A stretch of 7,596 nucleotides of DNA from an uncultured Lachnospiraceae bacterium. GTDB taxonomy: Bacteria; Bacillota; Clostridia; Lachnospirales; Lachnospiraceae. Shown piece by piece: positions 1 to 5,732 of the stretch (its first letter is position 1; each line of letters begins with the position of its first letter). Location: contig CATLGN010000070.1 in NCBI GenBank assembly GCA_949935685.1, positions 1-7,596 of the forward strand, given 5' to 3'. Below the pieces are notes generated by a model that saw only the letters and a program-made list of their open reading frames with translations, did no database searches and was not told where the DNA came from. A program made the translations under genes and the position numbers.

Positions 1-23
1 CGCTTTTTCCTGTCAGAGAAGAT

Positions 24-815
24 TTATTTTGTCTGTGATTCGGTGTGGTACCCGAGTTCTGCCGACAGCCTGCGCGCGGCATCCAGAAGCGGGACGGCCA
101 GTTCGCGTATCCGTTCGTCCGACATTCTGGAAATAGGGGCGGAAATGCTGATGGCATATTCTGCTCTGCCCGTATAATCATGGATACCCGCGGCAATACA
201 ACGGACACCCAGTTCGTTTTCCTCATTGTCGAGGGCGTAACCGCGGGTGCGCACCTGCGCCAGTTCCTGCAGAAGCTGTTCCACATCCAGAATGGTATAT
301 TCCGTCTTTGATTCTATTTGGGAATCCTTCCAGATCCTGCGCACTTCTGCTTCCGGCAGAGCGGCCATAATGGCCTTTCCCACGCCTGTACAGTAGAGCG
401 GGCTGATCATACCGATAAAAGAAGCCATTTTCATGGAACGCTCGGTATGGGACGGTTCCAGTTTCTGGATATAACAAATATTCTGCGCTACCCGTTTGAC
501 GAGATGAACGGTCTCGTAAGTCTGTTCCATCAGATATTTCAGATAAGGCTGTGAGAGGGAGAGCAGATCGATCTGTTTCAGGACATGACCGGATACGTTG
601 ACAATTTTCAGCGTCATGTGGTATTTCAGCGATTCGCCATCCTGCCTGACATATCCCATATAGATCAGTGAATTCAGAAGGCGGTGCACCGTGCTCTTAT
701 TGAGCTGCAGACGGTGGCTGATCTCCAGAAGGCCACAGGGGCCTTCCGTCGCCAGCATTTCCATAACCTGAAAGATCCTTCCGGCGGACTGGACCGGGTT
801 TTTATCTGTTTCCAT
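24..815 (-). CDS. IclR-family transcriptional regulator
   Basis: A 263-residue protein of normal IclR length. Residues about 8-65 form the N-terminal winged helix-turn-helix, with recognition helix LNKSTVHRLLNSL (38-50). Residues about 75-255 form the C-terminal effector-binding domain. This includes the characteristic GVGKAIMAAL (144-152 region) and the family signature GYALDNEENELGVRCIAAGI (192-211). IclR proteins are cytoplasmic dimers that repress or activate catabolic genes in response to small molecules. The ligand cannot be read from this sequence. The ATG at 815 is preceded by an AAGGAA ribosome binding site (821-826). The gene starts 28 bp after the mtnN stop with no hairpin between them, so it is probably the third gene of the luxS-mtnN transcript. 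Its real target may lie beyond position 1, where any downstream gene is out of view. Family assignment is firm; function is open. Confidence 0.93.
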   Translation of the reverse strand: METDKNPVQSAGRIFQVMEMLATEGPCGLLEISHRLQLNKSTVHRLLNSLIYMGYVRQDGESLKYHMTLKIVNVSGHVLKQIDLLSLSQPYLKYLMEQTYETVHLVKRVAQNICYIQKLEPSHTERSMKMASFIGMISPLYCTGVGKAIMAALPEAEVRRIWKDSQIESKTEYTILDVEQLLQELAQVRTRGYALDNEENELGVRCIAAGIHDYTGRAEYAISISAPISRMSDERIRELAVPLLDAARRLSAELGYHTESQTK

Positions 816-843
816 GGTATTTCCTTTTCCGATATAAGAACAA

Positions 844-1545
844 TTATAACTGCTGTATCAGATGCTCGACGAGTTTGGCAGAGTGTTCTGCCGCAGCTTT
901 TTCGAAAGCGGGGTAATCCATATGGGCGCTGTCGTCGGCCTTATCTGAGATCGCCCGGATGATAACAAAGGGGATATGGTTCAACCATGCGGCATGCGCA
1001 ATGGCGGCGCCTTCCATTTCCGTACAGAAACTGCCCGGGAAATTTTTCAAAATCGTGTTTTTGACCTGTGGGCTGGATACAAACTGATCACCGCTGACAA
1101 TTCTGCCTTCGAAAACTTTAATATCCGGATTGACAATTTCACAGGATGCTTTCGCCTGCGCAATCATCGCGGCGTCAGCGGTAAAGGTCAGCGTGCCGAG
1201 CTGCGGTATTTCACCGAGCGGATACCCAAAGCCGGTGGCGTCCACATCGTGATAGAGCGTATCCGTGGAAATGACAATATCGCCAATGTCGATCACCGCG
1301 TTCAGTGAGCCAGCCACACCGGTATTGATAACATGCGTGACATGAAAGACATCTGTCAGAATCTGTACGCACATACCGGCGTTGACTTTTCCAATACCGC
1401 TTCTTACAATGACCACCGGAATATCATGAAGCAGTCCCTCCAGAAAATTCATGGAAGCGCGTTCCAGCGTGTTGGTGATCTGCATATGGCTTTTCAGCGT
1501 TTCCACTTCAATTTCCATGGCGCCGATAATACCTATTTTATTCAT
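844..1545 (-). CDS. mtnN: 5'-methylthioadenosine/S-adenosylhomocysteine nucleosidase
   Basis: A 233-residue cytoplasmic enzyme of the usual MTAN (Pfs) length. It hydrolyses S-adenosylhomocysteine to S-ribosylhomocysteine and adenine, and methylthioadenosine to methylthioribose and adenine. The N-terminal GIIGAMEIEVE contains E13, equivalent to E. coli Glu12. The MEGAAIAH block supplies M177 and E178 (E. coli Met173/Glu174), and RAISDKAD supplies the catalytic D201 (E. coli Asp197). The NTGVAGSL motif (74-81) also fits the nucleoside phosphorylase fold. The start at 1545 has an AAAGGAT ribosome binding site (1553-1559), 7 nt from ATG. It begins 15 bp after the luxS stop, so the two are almost certainly one operon. 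MtnN produces the LuxS substrate, a direct pathway link. All key residues are present, so an active enzyme is expected. Confidence 0.96.
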   Translation of the reverse strand: MNKIGIIGAMEIEVETLKSHMQITNTLERASMNFLEGLLHDIPVVIVRSGIGKVNAGMCVQILTDVFHVTHVINTGVAGSLNAVIDIGDIVISTDTLYHDVDATGFGYPLGEIPQLGTLTFTADAAMIAQAKASCEIVNPDIKVFEGRIVSGDQFVSSPQVKNTILKNFPGSFCTEMEGAAIAHAAWLNHIPFVIIRAISDKADDSAHMDYPAFEKAAAEHSAKLVEHLIQQL

Positions 1546-1560
1546 GGGGCTAATCCTTTC

Positions 1561-2052
1561 TTATTCATCCTTCTCGGGATAGATCAAATGTGCGTCGTCG
1601 ATATGGTACAGTGTATTTTCCAGATAGCGGTTGGCCACATATTTCGCCATGTCCACATTATGGTCGAGATAGTTGCCGCAGTCCATGGGAGCTGCCCCGG
1701 GCAGGTCGCCTTCGAAATCGCGGACGAACTCAAACATGCCGGTAATAAACGGTACGATGTCTTTGGAATCCAGATCGCCCGCCATCAGCAGATAGCAGCC
1801 TGTGCGGCAGCCCATGGGTCCGAAATATACGATTTTATCTTTCCAGACAGCGTCATTACGCGCATAGGTAGCGCACAAATGTTCCAGCGTGTGCATTTCT
1901 GCCGTATTCATGCATGGTTCGTCGTTGGGCGACGTCATACGCAGATCAAATGTGGTAATGGTCGTATCTCCGCCGTACGTATCTTTCCGGGATACATAGA
2001 TTCCGGGCTGCAGTTTGATGTGATCGATGGTAAAGCTGGCAATTTTTTCCAT
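1561..2052 (-). CDS. luxS: S-ribosylhomocysteine lyase, AI-2 synthase
   Basis: A 163-residue protein, typical for LuxS. It cleaves S-ribosylhomocysteine to homocysteine and 4,5-dihydroxy-2,3-pentanedione, which cyclises into the autoinducer AI-2 family. The metal site is intact: H54 and H58 in the HTLEH motif (with general base E57), and C125 in MDCGNY. The catalytic cysteine is C82 in FGPMGCRTG. It is cytoplasmic and works as a homodimer in the family. The ATG at 2052 has CAGGAG (2063-2068) 10 nt upstream. It is the first gene of luxS-mtnN-iclR. Its promoter (2247-2275) lies about 190 nt upstream, leaving a long structured leader. Whether AI-2 is a signal here or just a by-product of methyl-cycle salvage cannot be decided; no AI-2 receptor gene is seen in the window. 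Confidence 0.98.
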   Translation of the reverse strand: MEKIASFTIDHIKLQPGIYVSRKDTYGGDTTITTFDLRMTSPNDEPCMNTAEMHTLEHLCATYARNDAVWKDKIVYFGPMGCRTGCYLLMAGDLDSKDIVPFITGMFEFVRDFEGDLPGAAPMDCGNYLDHNVDMAKYVANRYLENTLYHIDDAHLIYPEKDE

Positions 2053-2080
2053 AGTTTTATTTCTCCTGTTTTTATATATT

Positions 2081-2096
2081 CCGCCCTTGCAGGCGG
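2081..2096 (-). promoter_or_regulatory. GNRA-capped hairpin upstream of luxS ribosome binding site
   Basis: On the minus strand CCGCCT-GCAA-GGGCGG forms a 6-bp stem (five Watson-Crick pairs and one U-G) closed by a GCAA tetraloop. It ends 12 nt before the CAGGAG of luxS and is followed by AATATATAAAAA rather than a U-tract, so it is not a terminator. It could shape ribosome access or stabilise the 5' end. Its first three bases on the minus strand also belong to the overlapping palindrome 2094-2106, so the two structures compete. Confidence 0.5.
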
Positions 2097-2172
2097 TAAG
2101 TTACCGTATGGTTTATGAGAGGCCGTGGTAGCGGGAACGGTTAAAGCCCAAAATAACAGTAAAAAGCGGGCG

Positions 2173-2246
2173 AAAAAAGATCAGGCCCAAGGCGAAACCG
2201 ATACCGTATCCGCAAGTGTCACAGGCTTCCTCCTCCTTATCTGACC
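2173..2246 (-). terminator. possible terminator/attenuator inside the luxS leader
   Basis: GGTCAG (2246-2241) can pair with CTGATC (2184-2179), six pairs including one G-U, and the 3' arm is followed directly by six T (2178-2173). An inner helix GCCTG/TGGGC extends the stem, leaving the Shine-Dalgarno-rich segment as a large one-sided bulge. The stem is imperfect and contains G-U pairs, so termination strength is uncertain. Transcripts initiated at the luxS promoter would start near 2238-2242 and lack most of the 5' arm. Readthrough RNA from the response-regulator gene would contain it. Confidence 0.3.
2181..2222 (-). CDS. putative 13-codon leader peptide ORF
   Basis: A GTG at 2222-2220 sits 6 nt after a perfect AGGAGG (2234-2229), itself part of AAGGAGGAGG. 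The ORF would encode MTLADTVSVSPWA and end with TGA (2183-2181), inside the 3' arm CTGATC that precedes six U. Its position suits translation-coupled attenuation, but no run of methionine or cysteine codons is present that would sense a related amino acid. The evidence is only the ribosome binding site, start and position. The Shine-Dalgarno-like sequence could equally be an unpaired structural element. Confidence 0.3.
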   Translation of the reverse strand: MTLADTVSVSPWA

Positions 2247-2275
2247 ATCATACAAAATGTGGAAGGAAAAGTCAA
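2247..2275 (-). promoter_or_regulatory. sigma-A-type promoter of luxS-mtnN-iclR
   Basis: On the minus strand the -35 box TTGACT (2275-2270, 5 of 6) and -10 box TATGAT (2252-2247, 5 of 6) are separated by exactly 17 bp. This is the best housekeeping promoter in the minus-strand half. Transcription should begin near 2240. The -35 box starts 1 bp after the response-regulator stop codon, so the two transcription units abut with no space for a separate terminator. Confidence 0.8.
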
Positions 2276-2276
2276 T

Positions 2277-2966
2277 TTATACCTTGAAGCGATACCCTAC
2301 GCCCCAGATCGTCTCGATATACTGCGGTTTAGCCGTATCGAATTCGATCTTTTCCCGGATTTTTTTGATATGGACCGTAACGGTGGCTATATCGCCGATG
2401 GAGTCCATATCCCAGATTTTGCGAAAGAGTTCTTCTTTGGTGAAGACATGGTTGGGGTGTTCGGCCAGAAAGGTAAGCAGGTCGAACTCTTTGGTTGTAA
2501 AATTTTTTTCCTCGCCGTTGATCATGACACGGCGGGCCGTCTTGTCAATGCGGATACCGCGGATTTCCACAATATCGTTTGCCTGTGCCTGTGAGCCGAC
2601 CAGTCTGTTGTAACGGGCCATATGCGCCTTCACTCTCGCCACGAGTTCGCTTGGGCTGAACGGTTTCGTAATATAATCGTCGGCGCCCAGTCCCAGGCCT
2701 CTGATTTTGTCAATGTCTTCTTTTTTGGCGGAAACCATCAGGACCGGAATATCTTTCTTTTCCCGGATTTTGCGGCATACTTCGAAACCGTCAATTCCGG
2801 GGAGCATAAGATCCAATATGATCAGGTCGAATTCTTCCGCCAGCGCTCTGGCCAGTCCGGTGTCTCCCGCATTTTCGATTTCGACTTCAAATTCGCTCAG
2901 TTCCAGATAGTCTTTTTCCAGATCGGCGATCGCTTCTTCATCTTCAATTATCAATATTCTGCTCAT
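2277..2966 (-). CDS. OmpR/PhoB-family response regulator
   Basis: A 229-residue cytoplasmic DNA-binding regulator. The receiver domain (about 2-118) has the acidic pocket E8-D9-E10, phospho-acceptor D52 (LILDLMLPG context), S79 and K101 in TKPFSP. The winged-helix output domain (about 130-229) ends with the standard ETIWGVGYRF motif. It is expected to be phosphorylated by the histidine kinase encoded just upstream on the same transcript. The ATG at 2966 lies inside the 3' end of the kinase gene (23-bp overlap), with AGAGGTGG (2973-2980) 6 nt upstream, so the ribosome binding site is within kinase coding sequence and translation is probably coupled. The regulon is unknown; no specific homologue such as a VanR- or PhoP-type name can be justified. 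Its stop abuts the luxS promoter. Confidence 0.96.
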   Translation of the reverse strand: MSRILIIEDEEAIADLEKDYLELSEFEVEIENAGDTGLARALAEEFDLIILDLMLPGIDGFEVCRKIREKKDIPVLMVSAKKEDIDKIRGLGLGADDYITKPFSPSELVARVKAHMARYNRLVGSQAQANDIVEIRGIRIDKTARRVMINGEEKNFTTKEFDLLTFLAEHPNHVFTKEELFRKIWDMDSIGDIATVTVHIKKIREKIEFDTAKPQYIETIWGVGYRFKV

Positions 2967-4443
2967 CGTTTTCCACCTCTCTATATTTTCTGATTACAAA
3001 ATGCAGGCAGGCGCCTTCGTTTTCCTGACTTGTGGCCCAGATATAACCGCCGTGATCTTCAATAATTTTTTTCACTATGGAAAGCCCGATTCCGCTTCCG
3101 CCCTTGGAAGAGTTGCGGGATGCGTCGGTTCGGTAGAAGCGTTCAAAAATATTGCTTAAATCCCTGGCGGGAATGCCTTTGCCGTTGTCTTCGATCTCCA
3201 CACGGATGGAATCAATCTCGTCCAGAATACGGATGTCGATGACCCCCTGTGGTTTATCCATATATTTGATGCTGTTGCTGATGATATTATTGATAACCCG
3301 TTTGAGCTGTTCGGGGTCGGCGATAATTCTGACGTCGGGTGGTACAAGATTCGAATAATTGAGCCGGATATTTTCGGATTCCAGTTCCAGACCGACTTCC
3401 TCCACACAGTCGCGGAAGTATTCGTTGACGTTAATCCGATGAAAATTATAGGGAATCCGGTTAGAATTGATACCGGAATAAAAGGTAAGCTCATTGATGA
3501 GCCGGTCCATATCGTTTGCTTTATTATAGATGGTACGGACATATTTGGTCATTTTTTCAGGTGTGTCAGCGACACCGTCCATCAATCCCTCCACATAGCC
3601 TTTGATCGCGGTAATGGGCGTTTTCAAATCATGGGAAATATTGCTGATCAGTTCTTTGTTCTGGCGTTCGCCCTGCACCTTTTCTTCCGTGCTTTCTTTC
3701 AGCCGCAGCCGCATGTCTTCATAATTGCGAAAGAGATCGCCGAACTCGCCTTTCTCCTCGGTGGAGAGAGAATATTCCAGATTGCCTTCCGCAATTTTCT
3801 GCATGGCGGTATTCAGATTACGAATCGGATCAAAAACGCCTTTATGAATCCACTGTGTCAGCATACAGGCTGTAAATAAAAGAATAAAGGCAATTGCAAT
3901 CATCATATCTGTCAGAAATGACTGGGAAAACAGATTGCTGATCGGAGTGACAATAAAAATACTCCCTTCCGAACCGTCGGAGAACCGGAAATCGGCCTGT
4001 TTGACAAGCTTCTGGAGTTGGTGATAATAGTATCCCATATCGGGGTCGGACGTATCATGTCCATAGGATGGGAGATTTTTGAAAATACGGGTGGCGGCTT
4101 TGAAATTGCCTGTGAAGTAAAGCGTGCTTCCTTTTCGGACAATAATATAAGAAGCCTTTTCGGCAGCCTGCTCGTTCAGCTCGGAAAGGAAGTCAGTATC
4201 TTCCAGTTTTTGCGGTTCGTTTTTAATAATTTCCAGAAATTGGTGGAACAACACGGCAGTCTGTTCGCCGCTTGCCTGAATGGAATTGGAAAGCGCTTCA
4301 TAGTCAATCGTTTCAAACCCGTATTCCTGTTGAATGGAATGCGTCATATAGGTGCCGATACTCAAATAGGCGATTGCTGTGAGCAGAAGCGGCAGAATAA
4401 CCATCGTACCGAATGTGATGAACAGGCGTGTCCGTAATTTCAT
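2944..4443 (-). CDS. membrane sensor histidine kinase, HAMP type
   Basis: A 499-residue inner-membrane kinase. Transmembrane helix 1 spans about 7-30, an extracytoplasmic sensor region about 31-178, helix 2 about 179-198, and a HAMP linker about 199-255. The dimerisation/phospho-acceptor domain has H271 in SNISHDLKTPITAIKGY. The ATPase domain shows the N box (NNIISNSIKY, 385-394), G1 DNGKGIP (419-425), the F box FERFYR (433-438) and G2 GGSGIGLS (448-455). It autophosphorylates on H271 and should pass phosphate to D52 of the overlapping response regulator. The ATG at 4443 has AGAGAGG (4451-4457) 7 nt upstream. The gene order kinase first, regulator second is the less common arrangement. The sensed signal cannot be read: the extracytoplasmic domain has no motif I recognise. 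It is divergent from perR and shares its intergenic control region. Confidence 0.95.
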   Translation of the reverse strand: MKLRTRLFITFGTMVILPLLLTAIAYLSIGTYMTHSIQQEYGFETIDYEALSNSIQASGEQTAVLFHQFLEIIKNEPQKLEDTDFLSELNEQAAEKASYIIVRKGSTLYFTGNFKAATRIFKNLPSYGHDTSDPDMGYYYHQLQKLVKQADFRFSDGSEGSIFIVTPISNLFSQSFLTDMMIAIAFILLFTACMLTQWIHKGVFDPIRNLNTAMQKIAEGNLEYSLSTEEKGEFGDLFRNYEDMRLRLKESTEEKVQGERQNKELISNISHDLKTPITAIKGYVEGLMDGVADTPEKMTKYVRTIYNKANDMDRLINELTFYSGINSNRIPYNFHRINVNEYFRDCVEEVGLELESENIRLNYSNLVPPDVRIIADPEQLKRVINNIISNSIKYMDKPQGVIDIRILDEIDSIRVEIEDNGKGIPARDLSNIFERFYRTDASRNSSKGGSGIGLSIVKKIIEDHGGYIWATSQENEGACLHFVIRKYREVENDEQNIDN

Positions 4444-4470
4444 GAAAAAACCTCTCTTTGCATTAAAATC

Positions 4471-4500
4471 AGTATAACATGTGCGGCGTTTGTTTGTATA
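4471..4500 (-). promoter_or_regulatory. putative promoter of the kinase/regulator operon
   Basis: On the minus strand, -10 TATACT (4476-4471) carries a TG one base upstream (TG-T-TATACT, an extended -10). A weak -35 TATACA (4500-4495, 4 of 6) lies 18 bp away. The -10 ends 27 bp before the kinase ATG, leaving a short leader with the AGAGAGG ribosome binding site. Confidence 0.5.
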
Positions 4501-4538
4501 AATCCGGGGTAATTAAATTCTAAAATCTTTATAAACAA

Positions 4539-4567
4539 TTGACATTATGATAAAAATGTACTATTTT
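4539..4567 (+). promoter_or_regulatory. promoter of perR
   Basis: A perfect -35 TTGACA (4539-4544) is followed after 17 bp by TATTTT (4562-4567, 4 of 6). The surrounding DNA is almost pure A/T. Initiation near 4574 would give a leader of about 45 nt before the perR ATG at 4620. The -10 box overlaps the candidate PerR operator, as expected for an autorepressed gene. Confidence 0.65.
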
Positions 4568-4600
4568 ATTATTATAAAAATAATAATAATTTCTATTATT
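4563..4600. promoter_or_regulatory. candidate PerR/Fur-type operator, overlapping AT inverted repeats
   Basis: Positions 4563-4577 match the B. subtilis PerR box TTATAATnATTATAA at 11 of 14 defined bases, and the right half-site is perfect. The same stretch begins a perfect 10-bp inverted repeat, TTATTATTAT (4566-4575) and ATAATAATAA (4580-4589) with AAAA between. A second repeat overlaps it: AATAATA (4582-4588) and TATTATT (4594-4600). The location over the -10 and transcription start suits repression of perR-rubrerythrin. Low-complexity AT sequence makes chance matches easy, so this is suggestive only. Confidence 0.5.
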
Positions 4601-4619
4601 GATCTGAAAAGGAGAATAT

Positions 4620-5012
4620 ATGGCATTAAAATACAGCAGGCAGCGGGAAGCGATCAAAGAATTTCTTTGCGGCAGAAAAGACCATCCGACGGCGGACGGC
4701 GTCTATATGGAAGTCCGAAAAGAATTTCCGAATATCAGTCTGGGAACGGTGTACCGGAATCTGACACTCCTTGCGGATCTGGGAGAGATCGCCAGAGTAA
4801 ACGTGGGGGACGGTGTCGATCACTTTGATCCGAATACAAAGCTGCATTATCATTTTATCTGCCGCGAATGCGGCTGCGTGCAGGATCTTGACATTGACAA
4901 CATTGTTAATATCAATGAGATGGCGAACGCGAATTTTGACGGGGAGATTGGCGGTAATGTAACATATTTTTACGGCATATGCGGTAAATGCAAGCGCAGG
5001 CAGCGCTCATAA
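4620..5012 (+). CDS. perR: peroxide-responsive Fur-family repressor PerR
   Basis: A 130-residue cytoplasmic repressor. The winged helix (about 5-62) contains the DNA-contact segment SLGTVYRNLTLL. The C-terminal part carries two CxxC pairs for structural zinc (C81/C84, C121/C124). All five ligands of the B. subtilis PerR regulatory metal site are present at matching spacing: H22, D70, H76, H78 and D89 (B. subtilis H37, D85, H91, H93, D104). This separates it from generic Fur or Zur. In the family, iron-bound PerR is inactivated when H2O2 oxidises its histidines, relieving repression of peroxide-defence genes. The start at 4620 has AAAGGAG (4608-4614) 5 nt upstream; the N-terminus is about 15 residues shorter than in Bacillus. 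It is followed 70 bp later by a reverse rubrerythrin, a known type of PerR target in clostridia. Autoregulation is inferred from the upstream box. Confidence 0.9.
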   Translation: MALKYSRQREAIKEFLCGRKDHPTADGVYMEVRKEFPNISLGTVYRNLTLLADLGEIARVNVGDGVDHFDPNTKLHYHFICRECGCVQDLDIDNIVNINEMANANFDGEIGGNVTYFYGICGKCKRRQRS

Positions 5013-5020
5013 AGAATAGT

Positions 5021-5045
5021 ATGCCGCGTTTTCGGGTATCCTTTT
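5021..5045 (+). terminator. weak hairpin between perR and rubrerythrin genes
   Basis: ATGCC (5021-5025) pairs with GGTAT (5035-5039), one G-U pair, and an inner CG/CG closes a TTTT loop with one bulged G. CC and four T follow (5042-5045). The stem is short, so it is at best a partial terminator that could lower or tune rubrerythrin readthrough. I see no clear separate promoter in the 70-bp gap. Confidence 0.3.
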
Positions 5046-5082
5046 ACTGACATGAAAGACAGGGAAGAAAAGGAGAACGGAT

Positions 5083-5622
5083 ATGAAATTTATATGTCAG
5101 GTATGCGGTTATGTTCATGAAGGAGAAAATCCGCCTGAGCGGTGTCCGGTATGCAATGCGCCGGCGGAAAAGTTCAAGGCACAGAGCACGCAGGACGGAT
5201 GGGCGGCGGAGCATGTGGTAGGAATCGCCAAAGGCGTCAGTGAAGACATTATGGCGGATCTGCGGGCAAATTTCAACGGAGAATGTTCCGAGGTGGGAAT
5301 GTATCTGGCGATGGCAAGGGTGGCGCATCGCGAGGGCTATCCGGAGATTGGTCTGTATTGGGAAAAAGCCGCATGGGAAGAAGCGGAACATGCCGCAAAA
5401 TTTGCCGAACTTCTGGGTGAGGTCGTTACCGATTCGACAGAAAAGAATCTGAAAATGCGCGTGGACGCGGAGTACGGCGCTACCGGCGGCAAGTTTGACC
5501 TTGCCAAGCGTGCAAAAGCCCAGAATCTGGATGCAATTCACGATACCGTACACGAGATGGCAAAAGACGAGGCAAGGCACGGCAAGGCGTTTGCGGGACT
5601 GCTGAAAAGATATTTCGGATAA
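5083..5622 (+). CDS. reverse rubrerythrin, NADH-linked peroxidase type
   Basis: A 179-residue cytoplasmic non-haem iron protein with reversed domain order. An N-terminal rubredoxin-like FeS4 knuckle (C5, C8, C21, C24; residues 1-35) is followed by a four-helix diiron domain (about 45-179). The helices show likely iron ligands E67 or E70 (GECSE), the ExxH pair E100/H103 (WEEAEH), E130 and the ExxH pair E163/H166 (DEARH). Reverse rubrerythrins of clostridia reduce H2O2 (and help reduce O2) using electrons from NADH via a rubredoxin oxidoreductase, and in Clostridium acetobutylicum they belong to the PerR regulon. The start at 5083 has AAGGAG (5070-5075) 7 nt upstream. It is probably cotranscribed with perR and closed by the strong terminator at 5642. 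No electron-donor oxidoreductase is visible here. Confidence 0.93.
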   Translation: MKFICQVCGYVHEGENPPERCPVCNAPAEKFKAQSTQDGWAAEHVVGIAKGVSEDIMADLRANFNGECSEVGMYLAMARVAHREGYPEIGLYWEKAAWEEAEHAAKFAELLGEVVTDSTEKNLKMRVDAEYGATGGKFDLAKRAKAQNLDAIHDTVHEMAKDEARHGKAFAGLLKRYFG

Positions 5623-5641
5623 GAAGGAAACGGCATATCAT

Positions 5642-5678
5642 TGGCCGGGAGATACCAGCGGGATCTTCCGGCCATTTT
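5642..5678 (+). terminator. intrinsic terminator of perR-rubrerythrin
   Basis: A 15-position stem, left arm 5642-5656 (TGGCCGG start) and right arm 5660-5674 (CCGGCCA end), closes a 3-nt AGC loop. There is one G-U pair and one mismatch. Four T (5675-5678) follow. It starts 20 bp after the rubrerythrin stop and isolates the operon from the chemoreceptor gene. Confidence 0.88.
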
Positions 5679-5732
5679 CAATTCCCGGAAAATATCTTCC
5701 TGCGTTTGTCGCGTTCCTTCACAAACAAAATA

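Larger units (their letters stand above)
2053..2246 (-). promoter_or_regulatory. luxS 5' leader, candidate cis-regulatory RNA
   Basis: This is the untranslated stretch between the luxS promoter and its start codon, unusually long for a simple leader. In transcription order it holds a double AGGAGG next to a GTG-started 13-codon ORF, a hairpin-prone segment around the octamer ATACGGTA, and CTGATC followed by six U. A second T5 run follows, then a second ATACGGTA exactly 100 bp from the first, the palindrome CGGTAACTTACCG (2094-2106), and a GNRA-capped hairpin (2081-2096). The luxS ribosome binding site comes last. I do not recognise the SAM-I, SAM-II, SAH, T-box or c-di-GMP-I consensus. That it regulates luxS is inference from length, structure potential and gene function. 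Confidence 0.5.

Noticed and set aside
1333..2118. 261-codon plus-strand open frame antisense to mtnN and luxS
   Set aside because: It is the complement of two well-supported genes with intact catalytic motifs, has no ribosome binding site, and its translation has no recognisable domain. The same applies to the other long opposite-strand frames in the window.
2119..2140. T-box-like or c-di-GMP-I-like string GTGGTAGCGGGAACGG on the plus strand
   Set aside because: It resembles part of the T-box TGGTACCGCG and the GGTAGCGGGG of c-di-GMP-I. The exact core and other conserved blocks are missing, and no plus-strand gene follows.
2223..2246. SAM-I (S-box) start, because AAGGAGGAGG lies near a methyl-cycle operon
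   Set aside because: The S-box GAGGGACTGGCCC and GAAACCCGGCAACC blocks are absent. The purine run is better explained as a Shine-Dalgarno sequence.
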